Assembly (NCBI RefSeq): GCF_023091745.1
Contig: NC_068935.1
Coordinates: 63,884,724 to 63,948,723 of the forward strand
From: Budorcas taxicolor
Lineage: Eukaryota > Chordata > Mammalia > Artiodactyla > Bovidae
Direction of reading: 5' to 3'
Length of the DNA: 64,000 bases
Shown: piece by piece, positions 10,166 to 22,020 of the stretch
How the letters are laid out: each line of letters begins with the position of its first letter
Numbering within the stretch: position 1 is the first letter of the stretch
Notes under the pieces: generated by a model
Databases searched by the model: none
The model's input: only the letters and a program-made list of their open reading frames with translations
Told to the model about the DNA's origin: nothing
Program-made: the position numbers and the translations under genes

Positions 10166-11706
10166 TACTTCTTGTCTTCCTCTCTCCCTGCACACATGGG
10201 GACACGGCCCTGCCAGGCCTCTTCACTTTGGAAGGGTCATGTGATGACCCGTGACCAGTGAATTTGGAAAAGAAGCATTTTTTGTCACGACCATTTGTTT
10301 TGAAGGGACACAGGTGCCTGGGAGTTAATCATCAAGTCAGGACAACACACAGCCATAGACACCTCTGAGTGAGGCTTCTCTCCTAGGGACTAAAGTCCTG
10401 CACTTCTGACCCTTGAGAGAGGCTGGCCCACAGGGAGCTGGCTGCAGGAATTCCACCCACCCCCACCCACAGCCTGCCACCACCCCCGGTGAGAGGCACT
10501 GTCAGCCCTTTCGGGGCTCTGCTCAGTCTCCATCAGGAGGACAGCAGCCAGCTGCCAAAGGTCCCTGTTGGGGTTGGGAGCATACTCCTCATGGGCCCCA
10601 GTCATGAGGCCTCCCACCCCTGCTGCCCACAGTGCCCCCTCTCCCTCAGAACCTGGCCTTGGGTTTAGTCCTGCCTGGCCCCCTCTCCGGCCCCCACTGA
10701 GAACAGCTTAGGCCCTGGTCCTGATGACCTCATGTGTGTATCTTTATCTGGAAATCCCGAGCAGCATCCCCTTCCTTGGTGCTTCAGCTCGAGCCCGCAG
10801 GACTTGACGCAGCCCCTGGGCGAGTCTCCTCATGGTGGGTCAGTGGTAATCATTGCCGTGGATGTGTGGGGCACATCTATATAATCCTGAGGTGTATCAG
10901 ACCATTCCCTGTGGAATCCCACGTGTTGGAGTAAACGCAGGGTCTTTGAATGTGACTGTTAGGTCATGGCTTTTGAGCCTGAATAAGAGAGGCAGAGGGG
11001 TGTCTGGTCAGCCACCCGCAGAGCCAGCTAGGAGCCAGTCGGGCTGTTTGAGCAGAGGACAGGCTCTAGCAGATGGCAGGGATCATACTGAGGACGCTCT
11101 CCTAGGTGCCAGAGGCCACAGACTCCGGTGGGGATTCGGAAAGGAACCAGGGAGGAGAGGAATCTGGCACCCAGGGGTGCAGGCTGCACAGAGGGTCGGC
11201 TGCCCCAGAGAGGTGGAAGCAGCAAGCCCCTGGAGATCCCATCTGACTTTTCCGGGACTGGCCAGGAGAGGGAGGGGGGAGCAGATGCTGCTGCAGGTGA
11301 GCTGCCACCCCGGCCTCCATGAGGACATCCGTGCTCTGGGGCCAAGGCCAGGACCACAGCCCCGGGTTTCACTCCAGGATGGATACGTGACAGCTCTCAT
11401 AACAGGTACTCCTCATGCCCCTTATTGGATATGACTGTTAGGTGTGGTTGGGTTCTTGCTCTGGGTACATAAGAACCTCAGGCCTTTGGCTGCTAGGAGG
11501 CCCAAACTGCCCCCTGCCCCCACCAACTTATCTGGAGGTCATTTCCAGGATCCAGCATCTTCTGCGGCAGCCTCTGTGCGGAAACACACCGCCCTGTTCC
11601 CAAGCTGATCTTGCCCAGGGCATCAACGATTGGACAGGCGCCTCCCCTGGCTTAAGGAGTCTCAGTGAATGTTCTGCTCTTCTGAGAAGGCCCTGTGTTT
11701 CCTCAT
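10166..11706. other. Unassigned GC-rich stretch, no gene
   Basis: I recognise neither a repeat nor a gene. A 193-codon open frame at 10853-11434 and overlapping minus-strand frames are all kept in copy B, but that only reflects the near identity of the copies. They lack family motifs, plausible composition or splice context, and CpG-rich mammalian DNA often leaves such frames open. Confidence 0.5.
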
Positions 11707-11915
11707 GGCTTCCCTGGAGGCTCAGTGTTAAAGAATCCGCCTGCAATGTGGGAGACGCGAGTTTGATCCCTGGGTGGGAAGGTACTCTGGAGGAGGAAGT
11801 GGAAGTGCACTCAAGTATTCTTGCCTGGGAAATCCCACGGACAGAGGAGCCCGGGGGACTACAGTCTATGGGGTCGCAAAGAGTCGGATATGACGGAGCG
11901 ACTGAGCACGCTCAC
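11707..11915 (+). mobile_element. Bov-tA SINE, copy A
   Basis: The element has a tRNA-derived head (GGCTTCCCTGGAGGCTCAGT, then GCGAGTTTGATCCCTGGG as box B) joined to a Bov-A body (CACTCAAGTATTCTTGCCTGG) and the terminal GAGTCGGATATGACGGAGCGAC. It is full-length or nearly so. A 189-codon frame running through it is not a gene. Copy B equivalent: 61897-62105. Confidence 0.92.
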
Positions 11916-12279
11916 ATGTATGCACAGCTGAAGGTTTGCTCTGGACTCTTTTATCTTTGGCAAGACACTGACCCCTGCTGGAACTTGCCAGACTTCTTCT
12001 GTGGCAAATAACACTGGCAGACGTCTTAAAGTGGATTTGGGGCAATACAGGGTTCCAGGTCTACCCCTGGCCTCAGGTGGTGGCTCTTGCCATATCCAGG
12101 CCAAACATCTATGAGACTGGATCAGGGCAGTGTTTGTGGGACTTGAGAAAAAAGTGGATCCAGAGATGTTTCTGTGGTGGAAGAGGCCCAGTTAGTATAT
12201 TATATGGGATGGAGGTTAAGGGAGAAGAACAGCTGAAGATAATTTAGGAAGGGTTGTTTCACACTTACAGGTTCTGTGT

Positions 12280-13590
12280 GCTTGCGTTTGGTTTCCTTTC
12301 TATTCCCTTTTTAAACATACTCAGCATCTTTTCCCCAAAGATTCCTTGTCTTTTTTTTATTATTATTCTGAAACTGTCAATAGTCTTTAATTGGAGCTTT
12401 TCCGTTGTAACCCTTTAAGATTTGAGTAATATTTGTGAAAATTGTGGACTTCTCATATGCCCTCACCCAGTTTCCCCTATTACGAATATCTTACATTAAT
12501 ATGATACATTTATTACTGAGGAATTATTGAGGAAGTATTGATGAGGAAGTATTGATGCATTGTTTATTATCAACTAAAGCCCATACTTTACTCAGATTTC
12601 TATAGGTTTTACCCACTCCAGGATCTTGGCCAGGAAACCAGCCTAACATTTAGTTGTAATGTCTCCTTGGGTTCCCCTTCGCTTTAACATGTCTTTGTTT
12701 TGGATGATATTGACAGTTCTGAGGAGTACTCAGTAGATGTTTTGTACAGTGTCCCTGTCCCTTGATTGGGATTTGTCTGATACTGTACTCATGCCTCGTC
12801 TTGGATTACGAGTTTGCCGGAGGAATATTACTGATAAAAATCCCATTCTCATCATATCAAGTGTATATTCTATTAGCACAATTGATCACTGATGATGCTC
12901 TCATTGATCATCTGGCTGAGGTAGTGCTTGTTAGGTGTCTGGGCGATAAAGTGATTGTTTTATGCCCCATTTCCATCCTGTCCTCCTTGGAGGAAAGCCG
13001 CGATGGACGGTCCATGCTTCAGGGGTAGGGAGTTATGCTCCACTTTCTAGAAGTGGGAGTGTCTGCATAAACTGGAATTTTTCTCTGTGGGAGATTTGCC
13101 TATCTTTGTTTGTGTAATTAAGAAATCATTAATTTTTCTCAGTATGGACTCATGGTATTTATACTACACTTTGGGTTAAACTCCAATACAAATTTATATA
13201 TTTTCATTTTCAAATTGTTCTCAGATTGGCCATTGGGAGCTCTTCCTGTCAGTTCACTTTCTGAATAACTTTGTCATACCCATGGAAATGTTGCTTCGTT
13301 TTTTAAACATTTTTTGAACACTTTTTTTTTTCACACCCTACAAAGATGCTCCAGGCTCATTTTTCATATTTCCTAATCCAATTCTAGAACCATCCATTTT
13401 TCCATGGAGCCTTTATTCCTTTTATTATTGAATGGTGTTGACAGACCTAGATCTGTACACTAATTGTGCTCATTGGTACTGAAGAGTTATTGGTTCTGGG
13501 GACCTCTTTTTTGACAGAGCAAAGAATTATATGTGTACTTCCTATCCTGTGTTTATTTATATATCTAGAAATATTTTAGATGGTAATGAT
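12280..13590. mobile_element. Ancient L1-like remnant, copy A
   Basis: This AT-rich, stop-rich stretch contains wording I recall from old mammalian L1M/L1ME-type repeats (the CATCATATCAAG..GATCACTGATGATG..GGCTGAGGTAGTG..TTAGGTGTCT block near 12850-12945 and the GGCTCATTTTTCATATTTCC block near 13352). The identification is from memory of the family, with strong decay. No coding frame survives; the 88-codon frame at 12762-13028 is chance. Copy B equivalent begins near 62470. Confidence 0.4.
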
Positions 13591-13599
13591 TTCATGGAT

Positions 13600-14300
13600 A
13601 TGATACCAAAAACAGAGGCAAAAAAAAAAAGAAAACACAGATAAATTGGACCTCATCAAATTAAAAAGAGAAAATGTCTGTGCATCAAAGAACACAATCA
13701 AAGAAGCTACCATATGATACAGCAACTCCACTTCTGAGTGTATTTTCAAAAGAAAATGAAAATAGGATATCAGAAAGATATTTTCACTCCTACATTTATT
13801 GCATCATTGTTCACAGTATCCAAAATGTGGATACAACCTAAGTGTCCGTCAGTGGATGAATGGATAAAGATGTGACACATTCAATATACAGCCATGTGAG
13901 AGAAGGAAATCATGCCGTTTGCAACAACTTGGAAGGCGCTTGAGGGCGTTATGCCAAGTAAAATAAGTGAGACAGAAAAAGATAAATACCGGTTGTTGTC
14001 ACTTACATGTGGAATCCTAAAAGGACAAACCAGGATTTCCCTGGCAGTCCAGTGGCTAAGACTCTGTGCTTCCAATGCAAGGAGCATGGATTTGATCCCT
14101 GGTTGGGGAACTAAGATCCCACATGCTGAGCAGCAAGGCCAAACATTAAAAAATAAATAAATAAAAATAAATTTAAGAAGTAAAAAGGACAAACAGAGAA
14201 ATGGAGACAAGAGTGGTGTTTACCAAGAATTAGGGGATGGGGAAATAGGCAGAGATTGTTCACAGGGTACTAGCCCCCACTTAGAGTACTAACAAGTTTT
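13600..14300 (+). mobile_element. L1 3'-end fragment, split by a SINE
   Basis: The plus strand shows decayed L1 ORF2 C-terminal/3' wording: TTGGACCTCATCAAATTAAA near 13648, GATACAGCAACTCCACTTCT near 13715, CTAAGTGTCCGTCAGTGGATGAATGG-type text near 13838-13865, then GTAAAATAAGTGAGACAGAA near 13958. An internal deletion joins ..AATCAAAGAA to GCTACCATATGATACAGC. A CHR-type SINE interrupts it at 14031-14182, and L1 text resumes with GGAGACAAGAGTGGTGTTTACC. Confidence 0.8.
14019..14194 (+). mobile_element. CHR-type tRNA-derived SINE inside L1
   Basis: GGATTTCCCTGGCAGTCCAG, box-B-like GGATTTGATCCCTGGTTGG and AACTAAGATCCCACATGC, then an A/TAAA-rich tail, is the cetartiodactyl CHR SINE family. A 12-bp target repeat (AAAAGGACAAAC) at 14019-14030 and 14183-14194 brackets it exactly, inside the older L1 fragment. 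The nesting gives the order of insertion. Confidence 0.9.
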
Positions 14301-14719
14301 GAAATCCAGTGTACAGCAGGATGCTTATAGCTCACAATTCTGTATCAAATACTTGACTGTTGCTAGGAGAGTAGAACTTCTACGTTCTCACCACAAGAAA
14401 AAAAAACAATGTGACAGGATGGAGGTGGTAACTAATACTATGCAAGTAATCATTTCACCATTTATAAATGTATCATATCAACATGTCAAGATTTTTGCTT
14501 GAACTCCATCCCTCCTTGCTAGCAAGGCTTCTCTTCTAGTGGAGTAAACCTAACTGCAGTGGTGGTGTCATTCACCCATGTGACGCTTCCAGATTTGAGC
14601 AAGAAACAGTTCTCAGTGTGAGCAAAATTTTAAACATCCCTTAGGAGATGCTGTCAATTCTGGCTCCAGTGCAGCATCCCATATAACACTCTGGAAACCA
14701 GTCTGCAGATCAGAATCCT

Positions 14720-14914
14720 TTTCTGTTTGTTTTTTTTTTATAAATACATTTATTTATTTTAATTGGAGACGAATTACTTTACAATATTGTATTGGTTTTG
14801 CTATACATCAACATGAATCCGCCACAGGTATACACGTGTTCCCCATCCTGAACGCCCCTCCCACCTCCCTCCCCGTACCAACCCTCCTGGGTCATCCCAG
14901 TTTCTGCTTGTTTT
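14720..14914 (-). mobile_element. Ruminant L1 3'UTR fragment with target duplication
   Basis: Read in complement it is the 3' terminus of a ruminant L1. The plus strand starts with a poly(T) run (14730-14739, the complement of the poly(A) tail), then TTTATTTATTTTAATTGGAG and CATCAACATGAATCCGCCAC. It is flanked by near-identical 14-bp repeats at 14720-14733 and 14901-14914 (one mismatch). Only about 165 bases inserted, a strongly 5'-truncated copy. Confidence 0.8.
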
Positions 14915-16115
14915 AGTGTTTTAAAGTTGGCATCTGTACATTGTCAGACTTTATAAATTTCAAATTCCCTTACCTCCCCTGACTGAACATCAGTAATACC
15001 TAATGGGACTGGAGGACACATGCAGGTTAAGAGTTGCTTTCCTGGTTCAAAGATTTGTTACTCAGGAAGTGTCACCTCTCTCCCCACATGCAAACAGAGA
15101 ACAATGTGAGTCCATTTCCCAGCTTTGACAGTTACCGCCACACAGTCAAGAGTAGTAAACACCACATGACAGAGGAATATGTAACAGAGCAGAAGACATA
15201 GGTTAAGACTGTCTAACAGTATCTCCATAGTGTTCTGCTCTCCTAAAGTCCTATTCTAAATTTTGCACCTGGTCTATGGCCCTCAAGTGTCTTGTATATT
15301 TTCATCACTTGAACTGTCTTTGAAGTGAACTTGAAACACATTTGATTAATCCTTCACAAAGTGATAAATTACTCTTGGTTCCAGTTATCTGAATGAAGAG
15401 CTTCAGAGAGAGACCCACCTGCCCTGGATTAGAGCCAAGGCCTCCCTGCCCAGGGGTCAGGAGCCAGAAGCTTTTCCAAAGAGATGAGCATATATGTTGC
15501 AATATCTGTAGAGAGAATAAACAGATCTTCATTCTTAAGGTAGAGGATCCTCAATTCTAGGGCACTTTGCTCTGACCATGGGCTTCCCAGGCCATTTCGC
15601 CAGCTCTAGGGTTGAACCCAAAGTCCAGGTTTACAGAGGTCAGGACAAGGGCCACTCTACCCCTACTCCATCTGTATCTGGGTCTTACCCAGTCTCCCTC
15701 CAGAAAACCCTTTTTGCCAACCCCTGCCAGCTCGGAGGGGCTGCACGGAGAGCTGGCTCTCCAGGGTAAGATCTTGAGGACACCCTTTTCCCCCTCTGGG
15801 AACTGGAGAAATGATCTCTAACGTGGTAACTCCATGTCTCCCAATGACTTTTAGCAGTTGCTCCTGTGGTGAGTAAACGCCAGTGTCTGCAGAAGCTGTG
15901 CTGAACTGAGAGTGGCTGTAATTTATTTCCTAGAACTCCATTGCTTTCTTATAGGAGTCCATGAAATTGTCCTTTAAGGTGAGCAAAGTACCATGATATT
16001 CAAATAGCTGTGAACTTAACTCAGTGGACAGCCAGAGTGTCCTGCAGTGTGTGGAGCTCAAGAGTAAAGTCCAGAGGGATAAAGAGGGACTCGTGGTTGC
16101 CACAACCTAGTTTGA
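14915..16115. other. Unassigned stretch, no gene
   Basis: No repeat or gene is recognised. The AATAAA-type hexamer near 15518 and short frames at 15578-15821 and 15305-15532 have no supporting context. Part of it could be an old LTR, but I cannot show terminal motifs. Confidence 0.4.
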
Positions 16116-16119
16116 TGTT

Positions 16120-16237
16120 TTAAATTATGTTGGCCACTCAGCATGCAGGATCCTAGTTCCCCAACCAGGGATCAAACCCACGCCCCCTGCAGTGGAAGCA
16201 GAGCGTCCTAACCACTGGACCATGAGGGAAGTCTCTA
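16120..16237 (-). mobile_element. CHR-type tRNA-derived SINE
   Basis: In complement: GACTTCCCTCATGGTCCAGT, box B in GGGTTTGATCCCTGGTTGGG, then GAACTAGGATCCTGCATGC. It is the same family as 14031-14182, opposite orientation, with no clear tail or target repeat. Confidence 0.85.
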
Positions 16238-16460
16238 CAATATTCTTAACCAGGATGCCTCAAAATTGTCAATGTCATGAGAGAAAAAAAAACAAAAAAA
16301 AAAGAGGAAAGTCTGAGAAACTGTCCCTGCAATGAGAAATTTAAGGAAATATGACAGCTACATAGACTGTGGTATGCCGGATGTAAAATGACCCTCTAAG
16401 AAAAAAGAACATGAGTTAAAGACTAACGATAAAAATATAAGCTAATTACTGTTATACTAT

Positions 16461-16742
16461 TCAGTTCAGTTCATTCGCCCAGTCGTGTCCAACTCTTTGC
16501 AACCCCATGGACTGCAGTACACCAGGCCTCCGTGTCCGTCACCAACTCCTGGAGTTTACCCAAACTCATTTCCATTGAGTCGTTGATGACATCTAATCAT
16601 CTCATCCTCTGTCGTCCCCTTCTCCTCTTGCCTCAACCTTTCCCAACATCAGGGTCTTTTCAAATGTGTCAGCTCTTCGCGTCAGGTGGCCAAAATATTG
16701 GACTTTCAGCTTCAATATCAGTCCTTCCAATGAACACTCAGA
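16461..16742 (-). mobile_element. BovB LINE 3' fragment
   Basis: It starts on the plus strand with TTCAGTTCAGTTCA, the complement of the BovB 3' repeat (GAACT)n, then GTCGTGTCCAACTCTTTGCAACCCCATGG and text that in complement encodes the BovB ORF C-terminus. It breaks off near 16742. Only the last about 280 bases of a 5'-truncated element are present. Confidence 0.9.
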
Positions 16743-17485
16743 TATTAAATAAATTAAACCTTACTATTAAGTAAATTGATCAATTAAGTAACTAAATTAA
16801 TCATAAACATTAAATATGAATACATTAAAGACAAAATTATTATGAATATAGTACAAAAATAAAATTAAAAATCTGTCTATCTCAGAGAAAGTATGGCCTA
16901 CAAGGACAAAAATATTTACAATTTAGCCATTTACCGGGAAAATTTGCTGATCCCTGGTGTAAAGCAAAGTAGCATGAACATACTGAGGGATTTATAACAT
17001 GGATAGAAGCAAAAACCCTGGGTCTAGATTTGTAACCCTGTGGTGGAAGACTCAATAACAGCATGGTAGACACCTAACATTTTGAGGGAGGGCGTTTTTT
17101 CTCTCTGTAAAGACAAAAAATTTGTGAGAAGTACTGTTGTGCTATTTTTGTATTACCTCACCGCTTGGTGATCTAGGTGAATCCATTCAAGGGAAGTACA
17201 CGACAGAGGGAGGAAACTAAATAAACCCCCACTCAGAGTGAGAGGACCAGAAGGAGAGCCTTCTGGTAGCCAAAGAGTGAGGGCAGAGAGTGGAGAAGAG
17301 CAAATATGAGCAAGGGATTCCAGCATGTTGTAGGAACTCCTGAGTTTGACCTGAGCTGTGCATGTAGGAATTTCACCATAGGCAGAATACCCAAAGCATG
17401 GAGAACTGAACCATTGCCCAAGGGGCAGGCTGGGCCCTGCATGATTCACAAACACTATGGATCTAAGCATCACTGCATCAACCAC
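16743..17485. other. Unassigned AT-rich stretch
   Basis: No gene. It begins with a TTAA/ATTAA-rich low-complexity stretch (16743-16870). The frames at 17153-17575 overlap on both strands and show no motif. Confidence 0.45.
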
Positions 17486-17489
17486 AGCA

Positions 17490-18260
17490 AAATGCACATT
17501 TATTTCGAGTACATGGGAAACATCCACCAAGATAGAATCCTATATCCTCAAAAGGCATTGGAAAACTGTAAATGATGCAGAGTATGTTCTCTGACAAGAA
17601 AGGGATGAAATAGAGATCATCAATATGGAAGGAGAAGAAAATCTCAAAACACTTGGAAATTAAACAACCATCCATAGGTCAACGAGAGTCTCAAGGAAGC
17701 AGAAACTGCAATAGAATGAATTAAAAGGAAAGTGCAATGTATTACAATTCATGGCATGCAGCTAAATCAGTGTTAAGAGGGAAAATTATAGCATTTAATG
17801 TATAGGTTAAGAAAGAAGACGGACCTCAAGCAATAATCTGTGCTCCCACCTTAACTTAGAAAAAGAAGAGAAAACTTTACCCAAAGCAATCTGAAAACAA
17901 ACTAGAAACATAGGAGGGAAAAACAAATCAAAAATAAAGAAAAAAAAATCCTGGGAAAAAAACTGGTTCATTGGAAAGATCAACAAAATTGATAAAACTC
18001 TAGCCAGATAAACAAAATCGAAAAAGAGAGGACAAATGACTAATATCAGAAATGAAATACTGACTATAACTACAATTCTACAAGCCCTACACTGAAGACG
18101 TTGGAAAGATAAAAAGGAAACACTAAGAACAAATCTACGTATGGTAGATAAATTCAAGAACTTAAATGGAATTGTACAATTCCTCAAAATACAGAAACTA
18201 CCCAACTCACTCCTGATGTGTACTACAACTATTCGAGAATGGATATCATATTTTAAATTT
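17490..18260 (+). mobile_element. Old L1 ORF2 remnant
   Basis: Plus-strand text follows L1 ORF2: ACACTTGGAAATTAAACAAC near 17651, GGCATGCAGCTAAATCAGTG near 17754, GAGGGAAAATTATAGCATTT near 17778, CTTAGAAAAAGAAGAG near 17854, then a TTCATTGGAAAGATCAACAAAATTGATAAA stretch near 17967. Many frameshifts and stops destroy the frame. No 3' end follows. Confidence 0.8.
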
Positions 18261-18540
18261 TTCTAAAAAGAAAATGTGTAGAACCTCAGAAACTTCAAAA
18301 ACTCAAGCAGAAATTGTAAGAACCAACTTTACCAGAACTCTGAAGAATAGTCAAAACTTTGGAGCAACTAAGCTATCAAGATTGTGAGCTCCTCTGGGTA
18401 AGGGTTACTGGTCATGCTCTGTGGTCTTGGTGTCCACCATGGTCCTTGGCACTCAGTGGGAGATCAGAAAGTGTTTGCTAGATAATGTCTTACTCATGGC
18501 CCCTGCAATCTGGTTAGATCAACTTTATTTGGCCCCCAAT

Positions 18541-18828
18541 ACATGCAACCGGAGAAGGCAATGACAGCCCACTCCAGTACTCTTCCCTGGAAAATCCCAG
18601 GGCCGGAGGAGCCTGGTAGGCTGCAGTCCATGGGGTCGCTAAGAATCCGACACGGCTGAGCGACTTCACTTTCACTTTTCTCTTTCATGCACTGGAAAAG
18701 GAAATGGCAACCCACTCCAGTGTTCTTGCCTGGAGAATCCCAGGGGCGGGGGAGCCTGGTGGGCTGCCATCTGTGGGGTCGCACAGAGTTGAACACGACT
18801 GAAGTGACTTAGCAGTAGCACATGCAAC
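18541..18828 (+). mobile_element. Bov-A2 SINE with target-site duplication
   Basis: A Bov-A dimer (units opening GGAGAAGGCAATGACAGCCC and GGAAAAGGAAATGGCAACCC) ends in a short AGCAGTAGC tail. A 9-bp direct repeat ACATGCAAC at 18541-18549 and 18820-18828 flanks it. Confidence 0.93.
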
Positions 18829-19970
18829 AGGTCAACACAACCATAAACACAAACAGGAGCAGTGACGCAAACACACCTCTGCAAACATCTGTAGGAGAGG
18901 CGCCTGACACGTCACCAACAGAGACAGAACCATTTTAGGCCATAGGTAGCTTTAAAAAATCCCCAAATCTGATCACTGCCATGAAAGAACAAAATGATGG
19001 CAAGAAAGAGCTCCTCATAGAATGACAAGCTGAGCCCGTGTCCTCCAAGTTCTGGGATAACCAAAGTGGCATTTAGGAGGCAATGACCAGCTAGGCACAA
19101 TAGGAAGGCAATTTAGGTTTGGAGGAGTAGAATATTCTGATGACTTCCAGAAGTATAAAACCCAGTCCTTCCCTAAAAGGAAAGGATGGATGCGCCTTTC
19201 CTCTGGCACATCCAAGATACAGACAACTGTGACTCTTCTAAGAAGATAAACATTCTGGCCCTTCCATGACAGTGTATGTGTTAAATGTCAGTACACAAGA
19301 AACAAGTACCCTCACAGTCCAAATTCCAGGCCTGGCCTTCCTGTCACTATTACAGAAGAGTGAGTGTGTGAAACAAGTATTTAGTAATTCTGTTTCACTT
19401 TTGCTTAAGTCAAAAGGACCTGAGACAGTGTTAGTTTAGCAAATCCACCCTTCTAGCAACAGAGAGGTCAAGACAGTGAGGTGATAGATACCTGAGCACA
19501 AAAATAGGCCTACAATCAGAATTCAGATGGAAATACAATGGTGCACATGACCATAGGATAGGGAGTCCATAATACACAATGAAGAATGAAGATGCTCAAC
19601 TGGTGTTTTCAGCTCCTCATCAAGACTTCATGCTTTCCAGGGTTTTGGGCCATGATGTTGAGCAGTCACTGGATGGAATTTGACCTGAAAGAATAAAGAG
19701 AACACAGGTGAACTGAATGTGTGACTTATTGAAACACCTTAATCTCAAAATGAGCAAAGGATTGTTCTTAGACGGGAGCTTAAATGGGCCCTTCTTTTGA
19801 GATATTCATAAGTACATCACAAAGTGAGAACATTTAAGCCTTCCTCATACCCGGTGAGGATAGTATAGAAGAAAACAGATCCAAATCCCACTCCCAAAAG
19901 GAACTGGGGGGGATGAGAGGAGCCCAGGTGTGATCATGTCACTCTGCTGCTTAATTATCTACCACCCATA
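18829..19970. other. Unassigned stretch, no gene
   Basis: No repeat or gene is recognised. There are AT-rich parts and short frames only. A stretch near 19600-19700 (ending in an AATAAAGAG hexamer) looks mildly structured, but I cannot identify it. Confidence 0.4.
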
Positions 19971-19974
19971 AAAG

Positions 19975-20200
19975 AAAAGCTTCCCAGGTGGCACCAGGGG
20001 AAACGGACCTGCCTGCCAATGCTGGAGACATAAGAGATGCAGGTTCGATCCCTGGGTAGGGAAGATCTCCTGGAGAAGGAAATGGCAACCCACTCCAGTA
20101 TTCTTGCCTGGAGGATCCCATGGACAGAGGAGCCTGGAAAAGTACAGTCCATAGGGTCGCAAAGAGTCTTGACACGACTGAAGCAACTTAGTGTGAAACA
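19975..20200 (+). mobile_element. Bov-tA SINE
   Basis: A tRNA-like head (GCTTCCCAGGTGGCACCAGG, GCAGGTTCGATCCCTGGGTA as box B) precedes a Bov-A body (GAAGGAAATGGCAACCCACT, CCAGTATTCTTGCCTGGAGG) and the end GAGTCTTGACACGACTGAAGC. The target repeat is not clear. Confidence 0.92.
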
Positions 20201-20359
20201 TAAGGTCCACACCCCTTCCTCTGATATTCAGGGTCCCCATAAGTTGGACACAAACTGCCATATATTCTCTATTTACACCATGATCCCATTTATTGTTTTC
20301 CATGTTGGAAGACTTCTGTTTCACTGCAGGAAACAGGGCTGAATATTTTTTGTTGGGTT

Positions 20360-22020
20360 GTAATCTGCCCAATAAAGGACAGAAATGGTATGGACCTAAC
20401 AGAAGCTTAAGAGCTTAAGAAGAGGTGGCAAGAATACACAGAAGAACTGTACAAAAAAGAGCTTCATGACCCAGATAATCACGCTGGTGTGATCACTCAC
20501 CTAGAGCCAGACATCCTGGAATGTGAAGTCAAGTGGGCCTTAGAAAGCATCACTACGAACAAAGCTAGTGGAGGTGATGGCATTCCAGTTGAGCTACTTC
20601 ACATCCTGAAAGATGATGCTGTGAAAGTGCTGCACTCAATATGCCAGCAAATTTGGAAAACTCAGCAGTGGCCACAGGACTGGAAAAGGTCAGGTTTCAT
20701 TCCAATCCCAAAGAAAGGCAATGCCAAAGATGTGCACAATTGCACTCATCTCACATGCTAGGAAAGTAATGCTCAAAGTTCTCCAAGCCAGGCTTCAGCA
20801 ATACGTGAACCGTGAACTTCCAGATGTTCAAGCTGGTTTTAGGAAAGGCAGAGGAACCAGAGATGAAATTGCCAACATCTGCTGGATCATGGAAAAAGCA
20901 AGAGAGTTCCAGAAAAACATCTGTTGCTGCTTTATTGACTATGCCAAAGCTTTTGACTGTGTGGTCACAAAAAAACTGTGGAAAATTCTTAAAGAGATGG
21001 GAATACCAGACCACCTGACTGGCCTCTTGAGAAACCTATATGCAAGTCAGGAAGCAACAGTCAGAACTGGACATGGAACAACAGACTGGTTCCAAATAGG
21101 AAAAGGAGTACGTCAAGGCTGCATATTGTCACCCTGCTTATTTAACTTATATGCAGAGTACATCATGAGAAACGCTGGGCTGGAAGAAGCACAAGCTGGA
21201 ATCAAGATTGCCGGGAGAAATATCAATAACCTCAGGTAGGCAGGTGACACCACCCTTATGGCAGAAAGTGAAGAGGAGCCAAAAAGCCTCCTGATGAAAG
21301 TGAAAGAGGAGAGTGAGAAAAGTTGGCTTAAAGCTCGACATTCAGAAAACTAAGTTCATGGCATCTGGTCCCATCACTTCATGGCAAATAGATGGGGAAA
21401 CAGTGGCAACAGTGTCAGACTTTATCTTGGGGGGCTCCCACATCACTGCAGATGGAGATTGCAGCCATGAAATGAAAAGACGCTTCTCCTTGGAAGGAAA
21501 GTTATGACCAACCTAGATAACATATTCAAAACCAGAGACATTACTTTGTCAACAAAGGTCCGTCTAGTCAAGGCTATGGTTTTCCCAGTGGTCATGTATG
21601 GATGTGAGTGTTGCACTGTGAAGAAAGCTGAGCACCGAAGAATTGATGCTTTTGAAGTGTGGTGTTGGAGAAGACTCTTGAGAGTCCCTTGGACTGCAAG
21701 GAGGTCCAACTAGTCCATCTTAAGGAAGATCGGTCCTGGGTGTTCATTGGAAGGACTGATGCTGAAGCTGAAACTCCAAGACTTTGGCCACCTCATGCGA
21801 AGAGTTGACTCACTGGAAAAGACCCTGTTGCTGGGAGGGATTGGGGGCAGGAGGAGAAGGGGACGACAGAGGATGAGATGGCTGGATGGCATCACCGACT
21901 CGATAGACATGAGTTTGAGTGAACTCTGGGAGCTGGTGATGGACGGGGAGGCCTGACGTGCTGCAATTCATGGGGTCGCAAAGAGTCGGGCACGACTGAG
22001 CGAGTGAACTGAACTGAACT
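20360..22020 (+). mobile_element. BovB LINE, 5'-truncated, dead reverse transcriptase
   Basis: Plus-strand translation gives the central and C-terminal BovB (RTE) ORF: KASGGDGIPVE (20560-20592), a fingers/palm region, CFIDYAKAFDC (motif A, about 20927-20959), RQGCILSPCLFN (about 21109-21150), then the motif C region. Motif C reads stop-Ala-Gly-Asp where active elements have Tyr-Ala-Asp-Asp, so the catalytic pair is lost. A short deletion near 20731 also shifts the frame, as does a base difference near 21318. It ends in GAACTGAACTGAACTGAA near 22004-22021. The 5' third and the endonuclease region are missing. BovB belongs to the RTE clade and mobilises Bov-tA and Bov-A SINEs in trans. Confidence 0.95.

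Larger units (their letters stand above)
3212..13810 (+). repeat. Segmental duplication, copy A
   Basis: This block recurs at 53412-64000 in the same orientation. The offset is 50198 at the left, 50197 through the MAGE gene and 50190 after a short C/CA-run length difference near 8583. Identity is very high over most of the length, but I count 13 differences in the first about 220 bases and about 11 in the next 1.2 kb, then only occasional ones. Both copies share the same SINEs at the same sites. The block runs off the window on the copy-B side, so its true right edge is unknown. Confidence 0.96.

Noticed and set aside
10853..11434. 193-codon frame conserved in both duplicate copies
   Set aside because: Conservation only reflects the near identity of the copies; there is no family motif, and GC-rich DNA leaves frames open by chance.
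11442..12011. 189-codon frame
   Set aside because: Half of it is a Bov-tA SINE in translation.
14040..14110. tRNA gene
   Set aside because: Box-like motifs belong to the CHR SINE; no complete cloverleaf is expected, and an A-rich tail and target repeats are present.
20489..21239. Functional reverse transcriptase gene
   Set aside because: It is a BovB fragment with frame breaks and a lost catalytic Asp pair.
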